DNA from: Oceanospirillaceae bacterium
GTDB taxonomy: Bacteria > Pseudomonadota > Gammaproteobacteria > Pseudomonadales > Balneatricaceae
DNA: 5,327 nt
Reading direction: 5' to 3'
Assembly (NCBI GenBank): GCA_003497765.1
Contig: DNNY01000007.1
Coordinates: forward strand, 1-5,327
Position numbers and translations under genes: made by a program. The notes below the pieces were generated by a model. That model did not search any database. It was given only the letters and a program-made list of their open reading frames with translations, and was not told the DNA's origin. This document shows positions 1-5,327 of this stretch, piece by piece. Position 1 is the stretch's first letter; the number at the start of each line of letters is the position of its first letter.

Positions 1-2301
1 AGCCCCAGCACTGGCTAATAAACCGGCAATAATGCCCATGGTTATATACTCAATAAGGAGCATTTTCTGAATTAGGGTTTTACTAGCGCCTAGGGCTCTA
101 AGAATAGCACTTTCATGCATACGTTCATCACGACTTGCCTGTACACTTGCCACTAGCACTAACACCCCAGCGATCAAAATAAGTAATAAAATACTTTCAA
201 TGGCCATAGATAGCTGAGCAACCACCTTTTGCACTTGTTTCAATATTTGATCAACGTCGATCATAGAAATGGTTGGTTGGGCACGTAGCAAGTTGCTTAG
301 TTGCGGTCGTTGTTCTGGTGCAACATACATACTAGCCAAATAGGTAGTGCTATAGATATCCGTTAAGGGCTTAGAAAATACCAAAAAGAAGTTTGGCTGC
401 AAGCCGGTCCACTCGACCGTGCGCAAATTAGTAATAGTGGCCTTATGCTCTATGCCTGCCACGTTATAAATTAAATAATCACCAACTTGCCAGTTGTAGC
501 GCGTGGCATAATCTAGTTCCACAGATACTTGTAAGTCTGTATCTTCTGGACTCCACCAAGCGCCAGCAACAATCTCGTTATCAGCAGGCAGTTCTTCGCT
601 CCAAGTAAGATTGCGTTCACGATCTGCACTTGGGCCCGGTTGACCTTGAGCCATTGCATTAAGCATTTCTGGGTCTGGATAAACGATACGACCACGGGTC
701 ATAGGATAGAAGTTAAGGCCATCACTGTTAATCTCATTATCGATGACAAACTTATCTAGTTCTTCCCGTTGCTCACCAAAAATATTCAGCATAAATACAT
801 TGGGTATGCCCGTTTGTAGCCGCTGTTGCCAATCACTCAAAAGGAAATTACGCACCCCAAGCAAACTAAATAACAGCATTAATGCCAAGGCAAAGATCAT
901 CATTTGCATGCTATTTTGGCGGCGCCGACGATGGAGGTTAGCTATACCAAGCTTACCTGCCTGGCCAAGATATTGGCGCAATCGCGCCGTTATCCATAAT
1001 ATCCCCCGACTTAGGGCCCATAACAGGGCCAGTAGTCCACCTATGGCAACGACTAGTCCGAAAGTAATCAGTAAAGATTGGCTGTGCCAATAAACCAGGC
1101 CTAGGATAGCCACAAAGCCAATTAATAAGTGGCTAATGGGCTGCGCGTTTCTCGCCACAGCTTGGCGCAGAGCCTGTGCCGGTGCCACTTGGGCCAAGCC
1201 CAACATTGGTGGCATAACAAAGGCTAACAAGCAGAGTAGGCCGGTTACCCCACCCAATACAAAAGGTTGTAATGGGATACCTTCTGGGGCGCGAATATAG
1301 TCGGCTAAAATGGCTAACAGGCCAGAATATAATAACCAAGCGAAGGGCAAGCTTAGCAGTAATGCAGCTAAAGCTAGTAGCAACATTTGGGTAAGGTAGA
1401 GCCAACGTAATTGCTGTGGTCGTAGTCCCAAACATTTTAACAAAGCCACATGTTTGGCTTGGCGGAGGCTGTAGCGACGAGCAGAAAGCACCAGGGCTAC
1501 GCCAGCCAAAATAACTGTTAATGAGCCAGCTAACAGCAAAAATTGTTCTGCTCTATCTAAGGTGTCACCCAACCGGTTGTTGGCCTCATCTGGGGTTCTC
1601 CAGCTCTGGGCTTTATATAACAATGGGGTCACAGTCTCCCTGAGATCTTGTAAATCTTGGCCTGACCCAGTTAATAGCCAGCTACGGTTAATGCGGCTAC
1701 CCGTTTGCACTGCGTTGGTGGCAGCTAAATCATTTAGATGAATCATGGCGCGCGGCGCAAAACCAGCAAAGCCACCATTTTGATCTGGTTCACTAATGAG
1801 TACCTTGGTAAGGGTCAGGGTGGCTTCACCAACATCAACTTGATCACCAACTTTGGCTTCCAAGCTGGCAAGCAAGCGTGAGTCTAGCCAGAGCTCACCG
1901 GGTTTGGGTCCGCGCTTGGCTGTTACGGCCTCACCAAAAGCGATATCACTCACTTGCAGTGAACCTTTTAGAGGATATTGGTCACTCACTGCCTTGATGC
2001 TGGCAAGTTGCATCTGTGTTTCATTAAACAACATACCTTGAAAACGATGAACTTGGGCTTGTTGCAGATTGCGTTCTTTAGCTAGTTGTTCCCACTCTGG
2101 CTCTATCTTGGCACTACCATTAAGGCGCAAGTCCGCTGCCAAAAGGGTTGCACCTTCAGCAACCATGGCTTGTTGAACTTGGGTGGTAAATAGGCTGATA
2201 CTGGTGAGGCTGGTGATGGCCAGTAATAAGGCCACCAGTAAGAGTTGTAATTCGCCACCACGCCAGTCACGCCAAGCAAGTCTAGCAGCTAGTTTAAGCA
2301 T
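1..2301 (-). CDS. ybbP: YbbP-like ABC transporter permease (FtsX/MacB type), 3' end missing
   Basis: This is the membrane subunit of an ABC transporter of the MacB/FtsX mechanotransmission type, partner of the ATPase just upstream. Translating from the ATG at 2301 gives 767 uninterrupted codons to the window edge; E. coli YbbP has about 804, so roughly the last 40-70 residues (final membrane segment and tail) are missing. What I see: TM1 at about residues 18-40, a periplasmic domain at about 41-250, a cluster of membrane helices at about 252-273, 303-370 and 391-440, another at 466-486, a second periplasmic domain at about 490-690 with the YbbP-typical stretch VEWTGLQPNFFLVF (629-642), then helices at about 697-720 and 745-767. 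FtsX-like cytoplasmic motifs occur twice: KHVALLKCLGLRPQQL (283-298) and HESAILRALGASKTLI (729-744). The start overlaps the ATPase end by 8 bases and has a GAGG site 9 bases upstream, so translation is probably coupled. In E. coli this permease is linked to TesA. The transported molecule is not established by the sequence; export or extraction of hydrophobic compounds is inference from the family. Confidence 0.95.
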   Translation of the reverse strand, partial: MLKLAARLAWRDWRGGELQLLLVALLLAITSLTSISLFTTQVQQAMVAEGATLLAADLRLNGSAKIEPEWEQLAKERNLQQAQVHRFQGMLFNETQMQLASIKAVSDQYPLKGSLQVSDIAFGEAVTAKRGPKPGELWLDSRLLASLEAKVGDQVDVGEATLTLTKVLISEPDQNGGFAGFAPRAMIHLNDLAATNAVQTGSRINRSWLLTGSGQDLQDLRETVTPLLYKAQSWRTPDEANNRLGDTLDRAEQFLLLAGSLTVILAGVALVLSARRYSLRQAKHVALLKCLGLRPQQLRWLYLTQMLLLALAALLLSLPFAWLLYSGLLAILADYIRAPEGIPLQPFVLGGVTGLLCLLAFVMPPMLGLAQVAPAQALRQAVARNAQPISHLLIGFVAILGLVYWHSQSLLITFGLVVAIGGLLALLWALSRGILWITARLRQYLGQAGKLGIANLHRRRRQNSMQMMIFALALMLLFSLLGVRNFLLSDWQQRLQTGIPNVFMLNIFGEQREELDKFVIDNEINSDGLNFYPMTRGRIVYPDPEMLNAMAQGQPGPSADRERNLTWSEELPADNEIVAGAWWSPEDTDLQVSVELDYATRYNWQVGDYLIYNVAGIEHKATITNLRTVEWTGLQPNFFLVFSKPLTDIYSTTYLASMYVAPEQRPQLSNLLRAQPTISMIDVDQILKQVQKVVAQLSMAIESILLLILIAGVLVLVASVQASRDERMHESAILRALGASKTLIQKMLLIEYITMGIIAGLLASAGA

Positions 2302-3010
2302 TAGTGGTAACCTCAGTTGTGTCTTGTAGGCGTCCACCTTGGAGATTTAATGTACGTTCACAGCGAGCCGCCAACTTAGGATCATGAGTAACGAGGATTA
2401 GCGTGGTGTTAGCAGCCTGATTAAGTTCGAATAATAAATCCGTTATATAGTTGCCGGTATCACTGTCCAGATTACCCGTTGGTTCATCGGCAAATAGAAT
2501 GGGTGCTTGGGCGGCAAAAGCTCTGGCAATCGCTACCCGTTGCTGTTCACCACCAGATAATTGGTTGGGGTAGTGATGACCACGTTGACCCAACCCCACT
2601 TTTTGCAGATATTCATCAGCCCGTTGTTTGGCATCAGTCTCGCCTTTTACCTCAAGGGGTAGCATTACGTTTTCGCGGGCATTAAGACTTGGAAGTAGCT
2701 GGAAGTTCTGGAAAATAAAGGCGACATGTTGCTTACGAATATTGGCGCGTTTTTCTTCATTTAAAGCAGTAATTTCAGTACCAGCCAGATATACTTTGCC
2801 ATGGCTTGGAGTATCAAGACCTGCCAGCATACCTAGTAATGTGGTTTTACCAGAACCTGATGCACCAATTATGGCAACACTTTCACCGGGTACAATATTG
2901 AGATCAACTTGGTCAAGAATACGTAAATCTGGTTGATCTGCATTTCCGTTTGGGCTATTTATTACTTGGCACAGGCCGTCAGTGGCCAGAAACGGTGCAT
3001 TATTTGACAT
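2294..3010 (-). CDS. ybbA: YbbA-like ABC transporter ATP-binding protein
   Basis: This cytoplasmic ATPase powers the YbbP-like permease encoded immediately downstream (8-base overlap). From the ATG at 3010 it has 238 residues, near the usual 228 of E. coli YbbA. All catalytic motifs are present: Walker A GASGSGKT (49-56), Q-loop Gln101 in [18 protein letters not shown], signature LSGGEQQ (151-157), Walker B ILFADEP with catalytic Glu (171-177), D-loop GNLD, and H-loop His209 in VTHD. The family is LolD/MacB/FtsE-like. The N-terminal loop [11 protein letters not shown] (residues 17-27) is several residues longer than in E. coli YbbA, and the usual aromatic A-loop residue is not obvious. Start choice: the frame stays open to an ATG at 3094, but those 28 extra residues lie antisense to the tesA signal-peptide region and have no family counterpart. 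The ATG at 3010 gives the expected length, though its upstream Shine-Dalgarno is poor (GGT about 7 bases away). An intermediate ATG at 3037 also lacks a site. Product is secure; the exact start is about 75% sure. Confidence 0.95.
   Translation of the reverse strand: MSNNAPFLATDGLCQVINSPNGNADQPDLRILDQVDLNIVPGESVAIIGASGSGKTTLLGMLAGLDTPSHGKVYLAGTEITALNEEKRANIRKQHVAFIFQNFQLLPSLNARENVMLPLEVKGETDAKQRADEYLQKVGLGQRGHHYPNQLSGGEQQRVAIARAFAAQAPILFADEPTGNLDSDTGNYITDLLFELNQAANTTLILVTHDPKLAARCERTLNLQGGRLQDTTEVTTNA
2311..2314 (-). promoter_or_regulatory. Ribosome binding site of the permease gene, inside ybbA
   Basis: GAGG on the minus strand, 9 bases before the permease ATG at 2301, inside the last codons of ybbA. 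It supports the 8-base overlapping start and suggests that ribosomes finishing the ATPase re-initiate on the permease. Confidence 0.6.
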
Positions 3011-3014
3011 AGGA
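3011..3014 (+). promoter_or_regulatory. Ribosome binding site of tesA; decides its start
   Basis: AGGA lies 6 bases before the ATG at 3021. The competing in-frame ATGs at 2982, 3036 and 3072 have no comparable site at proper distance, so this element favours 3021. It lies entirely within the 10-base gap between the divergent tesA and ybbA starts. Confidence 0.55.
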
Positions 3015-3020
3015 TTACCA

Positions 3021-3677
3021 ATGATAGAATTAATCATGTTTAGATTATCGCAATTTAAAGCTAGCTTCGGTATGGCAAACACAGTTTTTTGCATTATTTT
3101 TACATTTCTAAGTATTAGCCTCCCGGTTCAAGCCAAAACGGTTTTAGTTTTGGGTGATAGTCTAAGTGCTGGTTATGGCATGAGTTTACATGAAGCCTGG
3201 CCAGCATTGTTGGAAAAGCGTTTGCAACAGGAGCTCGAAAGTAAGGATTGGATGGTAATTAATGCCAGTATCAGTGGTGAAACCAGTGAAGGTGGGTTGC
3301 GTCGTTTGCCCATGCTTTTACAAGAGTTTGACCCCGATTGGCTTCTATTGGAACTGGGTGCTAATGATGGTTTGCGAGGCTATCCGGTACCAACGATTAG
3401 TGCCAACCTAGCACGTATGATTAATATGGCTCAGGCCTCTGATATTAACGTGGTGATTTTGGGTATTCGTATTCCGCCTAACTATGGTGCCCGCTATAGC
3501 GAACCTTTCTTTGCGCAATATGCACAATTAGCCGAACGTTTTAACACCCAACTAGTGCCTTTTATTTTGGAAGATGTGGCTATTAATCCAGAGCTTATGA
3601 TGGCCGATGGTTTGCATCCGACCGTACAAGCCCAGCCTATTGTCTTGGATAATGTCTGGCGCCATATTAATTGGTAA
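3021..3677 (+). CDS. tesA: TesA: periplasmic SGNH thioesterase / lysophospholipase L1 (arylesterase)
   Basis: A multifunctional esterase of the SGNH hydrolase family that in E. coli cleaves acyl-CoA thioesters, lysophospholipids and aryl esters in the periplasm. From the ATG at 3021 it has 218 residues (E. coli 208). Residues 1-38 are a signal peptide: a basic n-region (R8, K13), a hydrophobic core VFCIIFTFLSISL (22-34) and a likely cleavage after PVQA. The mature enzyme of about 180 residues contains block I GDSLS with nucleophile Ser47, block II Gly86 in ISGETS, block III Asn115 in GANDGLRG, and block V Asp196/His199 in DGLHP, so catalysis should be intact. The signal peptide is long because of the chosen start; ATG 3036 or 3072 would give shorter, also plausible leaders, whereas the open frame back to 2982 runs into ybbA and is unlikely. 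It is divergent from the YbbA/YbbP genes, the same arrangement as in E. coli, where TesA is linked to YbbAP; joint work on lipid-like molecules is a fair inference. No convincing promoter is visible upstream; a weak pair (TTGATC 2933-2938, TATTTA 2956-2961) is the best I can see. Confidence 0.96.
   Translation: MIELIMFRLSQFKASFGMANTVFCIIFTFLSISLPVQAKTVLVLGDSLSAGYGMSLHEAWPALLEKRLQQELESKDWMVINASISGETSEGGLRRLPMLLQEFDPDWLLLELGANDGLRGYPVPTISANLARMINMAQASDINVVILGIRIPPNYGARYSEPFFAQYAQLAERFNTQLVPFILEDVAINPELMMADGLHPTVQAQPIVLDNVWRHINW
3044..3052 (-). promoter_or_regulatory. Candidate extended -10 promoter for ybbA-ybbP
   Basis: The minus strand reads TGCGATAAT, an extended -10 motif (TGn plus a hexamer with one mismatch to TATAAT), lying inside the 5' end of tesA. 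Transcription would start near 3037 and leave a leader of about 27 bases before the ATG at 3010, which fits the shorter start. I find no good -35 hexamer at 16-18 bases. The call rests on one motif and is tentative. Confidence 0.3.
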
Positions 3678-3708
3678 GCAAGCTTTATTGGCCTTAAACT
3701 GCGGGTAT

Positions 3709-3738
3709 AAAAAAGGCAGATTATAATCTGCCTTTTTT
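3709..3738. terminator. Bidirectional rho-independent terminator between tesA and rpoH
   Basis: A perfect 30-base palindrome: six A, then GGCAGATTA / TAATCTGCC, then six T (T run 3733-3738; A run 3709-3714). The RNA hairpin has a stem of 6-7 bp (GGCAGAT/ATCTGCC) with a short AT loop, and a U-tract follows it on either strand. It lies 31 bases past the tesA stop and 25 bases past the rpoH stop on the opposite strand, so it can end both convergent transcripts. Confidence 0.92.
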
Positions 3739-3763
3739 AATTTCAAGAACTCCTTAAAATCCC

Positions 3764-4612
3764 TTAGCTCATGGCCAGCTTAAGTTTCTTCATGGCATTT
3801 TTTTCTAGCTGACGAATACGCTCTGCGGATACTTGGTATTGATCTGCTAGGGTATGCAAAGTCGATTTCGAATCGCTTAGCCAGCGTTGTTGAAGAATAT
3901 CGCGGCTGCGGTCATCAAGTCCCGCCATAGCATTAGCCAGACGTTGATTGGCGTTTTGTTCCCAGTCGTTGGCTTCTATTTGTAAGGCAGGGTCAGCAGC
4001 CTTATCTTCCAGAAAGTATGCTGGTGCCTGATAAGCATTATCATCATCACTTTCGGGTGCATCAAAGGCCATATCTTGAGCTGCCATGCGACCTTCCATC
4101 TGCTCTACAACTTTGGCGTCAACGCCCAAGTCAGCGGCAACGGCATTGACTTCATTTTGAGTAAGCCAAGCTAACTTCTTCTTCGAGCTACGCAGATTAA
4201 AGAACAGCTTACGTTGGCTCTTGGTGGTGGCCACCTTAACAATGCGCCAGTTGCGGAGAATATATTCATGCATTTCAGCCTTAATCCAATGCACAGCAAA
4301 GGACACAAGACGCACGCCAACTTCAGGATTGAAACGTTTTACCGCCTTCATAAGGCCAACGTTGCCTTCTTGCACAAGGTCAGCTTGTGGTAAGCCATAG
4401 CCTGAGTAGCTTTTGGCAATGTGCACGACAAAGCGCAGGTGTGACATAACCAATTGGCGAGCAGCTTCTAAGTCATTTTCGTGATATAAACGGTTAGCAA
4501 GCGCGCGCTCTTCTTCCACGGTAAGTACTGGAATAGCACTAACCGTTTGTAGATATGCCTCGTGGTTTTGACCCGGTGTTAAGGCATCAATGGCAAGTAG
4601 TTGCTTACCCAT
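3764..4612 (-). CDS. rpoH: RpoH, heat-shock sigma factor (sigma-32)
   Basis: RNA polymerase sigma factor that directs transcription of cytoplasmic heat-shock genes (chaperones, proteases). The protein has 282 residues (E. coli 284) and aligns over its whole length. Visible regions: 1.2 at about 20-50; the core-binding region 2 with [20 protein letters not shown] (57-76) and region 2.4 [24 protein letters not shown] (103-126); the diagnostic RpoH box QRKLFFNLR (133-141); an acidic linker PESDDDN (186-192); and region 4.2 with the helix-turn-helix [25 protein letters not shown] (254-278). Residues matching E. coli L47, A50 and I54, known for turnover and membrane-targeting control, are L48, A51 and V55. 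The ATG at 4612 is set by a strong AAGGAG 7 bases upstream. It follows ftsX by 248 bases, the conserved ftsYEX-rpoH order, and converges on tesA with a shared terminator. A strong extended -10 promoter lies about 80 bases upstream, and the leader can pair with the start region (see the leader entry), so both promoter and translational control are plausible. Confidence 0.98.
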   Translation of the reverse strand: MGKQLLAIDALTPGQNHEAYLQTVSAIPVLTVEEERALANRLYHENDLEAARQLVMSHLRFVVHIAKSYSGYGLPQADLVQEGNVGLMKAVKRFNPEVGVRLVSFAVHWIKAEMHEYILRNWRIVKVATTKSQRKLFFNLRSSKKKLAWLTQNEVNAVAADLGVDAKVVEQMEGRMAAQDMAFDAPESDDDNAYQAPAYFLEDKAADPALQIEANDWEQNANQRLANAMAGLDDRSRDILQQRWLSDSKSTLHTLADQYQVSAERIRQLEKNAMKKLKLAMS

Positions 4613-4690
4613 ATAATAACTCCTTCAATTTAGAGGCAGTTGGCAAACTGGTGTAGATAATTTATGCCGATGTCACTTGCCCCTTATATG
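4592..4690 (-). promoter_or_regulatory. rpoH leader and start region: candidate RNA thermosensor
   Basis: In the minus-strand RNA, GGCAAGUG (4681-4674) is complementary to UACUUGCC (4599-4592, the end of codon 5 through codon 7 of rpoH): 8 bp with one terminal G-U, looping out the Shine-Dalgarno and AUG. A second leader element CAUAUAA (4690-4684) is complementary to UUAUAUG (4616-4610), which contains the AUG. These two helices cross each other, so they would be alternatives or a pseudoknot. Two local hairpins compete: GGUAAG/CUUGCC (4609-4604 with 4597-4592, one G-U) just after the AUG, and CAGUU/AACUG (4650-4637) in the leader. Enterobacterial rpoH is known to be controlled by temperature-sensitive mRNA folding. 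That this leader works likewise is inference from base complementarity only. Confidence 0.4.
4620..4625 (-). promoter_or_regulatory. Strong ribosome binding site of rpoH
   Basis: AAGGAG on the minus strand, 7 bases before the ATG at 4612, a near-ideal Shine-Dalgarno. It fixes the start codon. An intrinsically strong site fits a gene whose translation is normally held back by RNA structure. Confidence 0.85.
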
Positions 4691-4698
4691 TGCGCCAT

Positions 4699-4707
4699 AT
4701 TATAGCA
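4699..4707 (-). promoter_or_regulatory. Extended -10 promoter for rpoH
   Basis: The minus strand reads TGCTATAAT, a perfect extended -10 (TGn plus consensus TATAAT). At 17 bases upstream the -35 position reads CTATAA, not a recognisable -35; extended -10 promoters often manage without one. The start would fall near 4691-4693, giving a leader of about 80 bases. No convincing sigma-E promoter (as at E. coli rpoH P3) was found in the same spacer. Confidence 0.6.
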
Positions 4708-4792
4708 TAATTAGAGCACTTTTATAGCTCCCAGTATGTTGGAACTATTTTTCAAAACATAATACTAGTTAGGCTTATTGGCAAGTGCAAGG

Positions 4793-4841
4793 CTAATCTG
4801 GCCGCAAGGGCGTAAAGCTCTGTAAAGATGGCTCAGATTAG
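4793..4841. repeat. Imperfect 11-bp inverted repeat in the ftsX-rpoH spacer
   Basis: CTAATCTGGCC (4793-4803) and GGCTCAGATTAG (4830-4841) form an 11-bp stem with a single bulged T (4833) around a 26-base loop. On the plus strand a run of five T (4846-4850) begins 4 bases after the stem, faintly terminator-like; on the minus strand there is no T run. Its function is unknown: an RNA structure in the ftsX-rpoH read-through transcript, a weak terminator for an opposing transcript, or a protein-binding site. Confidence 0.45.
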
Positions 4842-4856
4842 GTGCTTTTTAAGCAC
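4842..4856. other. Short hairpin right after the ftsX stop
   Basis: GTGCTT / AAGCAC with a 3-base loop, starting 4 bases past the ftsX stop. No U-tract follows it in the ftsX direction, so it is unlikely to stop transcription by itself. It may protect the ftsX mRNA end or only attenuate, which would allow ftsX-rpoH read-through. Confidence 0.4.
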
Positions 4857-4860
4857 TCAA

Positions 4861-5327
4861 TCACGGCTCCATTTGCCGTATTTGGCGTTGTACGGTTAGT
4901 AACGCTGCTAGCATCGCTAGGCATGAGCTGCCAATGAGGGTGAGAAATATATGCCACAATTGTAGATTATGCAGTTGCCATTGGCTGCTAAAGCTTATGG
5001 CTAAGTTGGTAAGTGAGGGCTGCAGAGCCCACAAGGCAATACCCATCATGCCGCTCGCTAAAAGGCCTGCAAAAAGACCCGTCCAAAGTGCTGAATAAAG
5101 AAAGGGGCGGCGCAAATAGGCATCAGTGCCGCCGACTAGCTTAATGACTAAAATTTCTCCCCGCCGCTTTTCTATTTGCATACGCATAGTGTTACCCATC
5201 ACGAGCAGTACCCCAAGAATTAACATTACCGCCAATACCCAGATACCTCGTTGTGTGGATTGCACTAGTGCTTGCAGGCGTTGTAACCATAATTGATCAA
5301 TTAACACCTGATCCACTTGTTTTATCC
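4861..5327 (-). CDS. ftsX: FtsX, cell division ABC-like permease, C-terminal part (5' end missing)
   Basis: FtsX is the inner-membrane partner of the ATPase FtsE. The FtsEX complex sits at the division septum and activates peptidoglycan hydrolases through periplasmic activators. Only the last 154 codons plus a partial one are inside the window (E. coli FtsX has 352). The frame stays open to the right edge, so the GTG at 5316 is an internal valine codon, not a start. Visible: the end of the periplasmic loop (VDQVLIDQLWLQRLQALV), TM2 at about fragment residues 27-45, the conserved cytoplasmic stretch EKRRGEILVIKLVGGTDAYL followed by RRPFLYSALWTG, TM3 at about 75-100, a second short periplasmic loop (about 101-122), and TM4 at about 123-145 ending in the cytoplasmic tail RQIRQMEP. 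The KLVGGT and RRPFLYSA motifs are characteristic of FtsX and separate it from the YbbP-type permease elsewhere in the window. rpoH follows downstream, the classical gammaproteobacterial order. Confidence 0.95.
   Translation of the reverse strand, partial: IKQVDQVLIDQLWLQRLQALVQSTQRGIWVLAVMLILGVLLVMGNTMRMQIEKRRGEILVIKLVGGTDAYLRRPFLYSALWTGLFAGLLASGMMGIALWALQPSLTNLAISFSSQWQLHNLQLWHIFLTLIGSSCLAMLAALLTVQRQIRQMEP

Noticed and set aside
989..997. TTATCCATA as a DnaA box
   Set aside because: A single near-match inside permease codons, with no cluster, no AT-rich unwinding region and no origin genes nearby.
743..1093. Plus-strand open frame of 116 codons
   Set aside because: It lies wholly inside the permease gene on the other strand, which reads uninterrupted with clear family motifs. 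The plus-strand translation is rich in Arg, Ser and Pro with no recognisable domain, and it looks like a shadow frame.
1133..1435. Minus-strand open frame of 100 codons
   Set aside because: It is on the same strand as the permease but in another frame. The permease frame encodes the conserved KCLGLRPQQL motif and membrane helices across this stretch, so there is no need for a frameshift or second gene.
2628..2936. Plus-strand open frames of 68 and 102 codons at 2479-2936
   Set aside because: They are antisense to the Walker A, Q-loop, signature and Walker B coding regions of the ATPase; the composition is shadow-like.
3011..3094. 28-residue N-terminal extension of the ATPase from the ATG at 3094
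   Set aside because: It is antisense to the tesA start and signal-peptide codons, absent from the family and lacks a ribosome binding site; the ATG at 3010 gives normal length.
3552..3746. Minus-strand open frame of 64 codons
   Set aside because: It runs across the shared terminator and antisense to the tesA C-terminus, without family motifs.
4740..4768. GGAACTA on the plus strand as a sigma-E -35 element
   Set aside because: It points away from rpoH, and no TCTGA/TCTAA-like -10 lies at the right distance.
4802..4822. Resemblance to 16S rRNA (GTAAAGCTCT)
   Set aside because: The match is about 10 bases; flanking bases do not follow the rRNA sequence or structure. Coincidence.

Overview
The window looks like chromosomal DNA of a gammaproteobacterium. 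It carries two neighbourhoods familiar from that class: the end of an ftsX-rpoH segment (the last part of the ftsY-ftsE-ftsX-rpoH cluster) and a divergent tesA / ybbA-ybbP unit. Protein similarity is at the Pseudomonas/Escherichia family level, with moderate GC and even codon use throughout. A genus cannot be assigned from the sequence alone. I see no mobile element, CRISPR array, tRNA, rRNA or sign of recent transfer. Apart from one 248-base intergenic gap, coding density is almost complete.

Left part, minus strand (1-3010): an ABC transporter pair read right to left. The ATPase (YbbA-like) overlaps the first codons of a large FtsX/MacB-type permease (YbbP-like) by 8 bases. The permease reads open without interruption for 767 codons and leaves the window at its left edge, so its last membrane segment(s) and stop are missing. 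Middle, plus strand (3021-3677): tesA, a secreted SGNH-family thioesterase / lysophospholipase L1, starts only 10 bases from the preferred ATPase start and points the other way. The regulatory DNA of each gene must therefore lie largely inside the other gene. A perfect 30-base palindrome (3709-3738) with A and T tails then serves as a bidirectional terminator between tesA and the convergent rpoH.

Right part, minus strand (3764-5327): the C-terminal part of ftsX (cut by the right edge), a 248-base intergenic region, then rpoH, the heat-shock sigma factor. The intergenic region holds a strong extended -10 promoter, a good ribosome binding site and several inverted repeats. Two of the possible RNA pairings would fold the rpoH leader onto its start codon or onto codons 4-7. 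That makes a translational thermosensor, as known for enterobacterial rpoH, a reasonable hypothesis.

Functionally, YbbA, YbbP and TesA are probably one envelope system: an inner-membrane ATP-driven permease that handles hydrophobic or lipid molecules, with a periplasmic esterase. FtsX and RpoH belong to cell division and the cytoplasmic heat-shock response. I found no clearly undescribed system here; the points most worth a second look are the rpoH leader, the ftsX-rpoH spacer and the very tight divergent tesA/ybbA start region.
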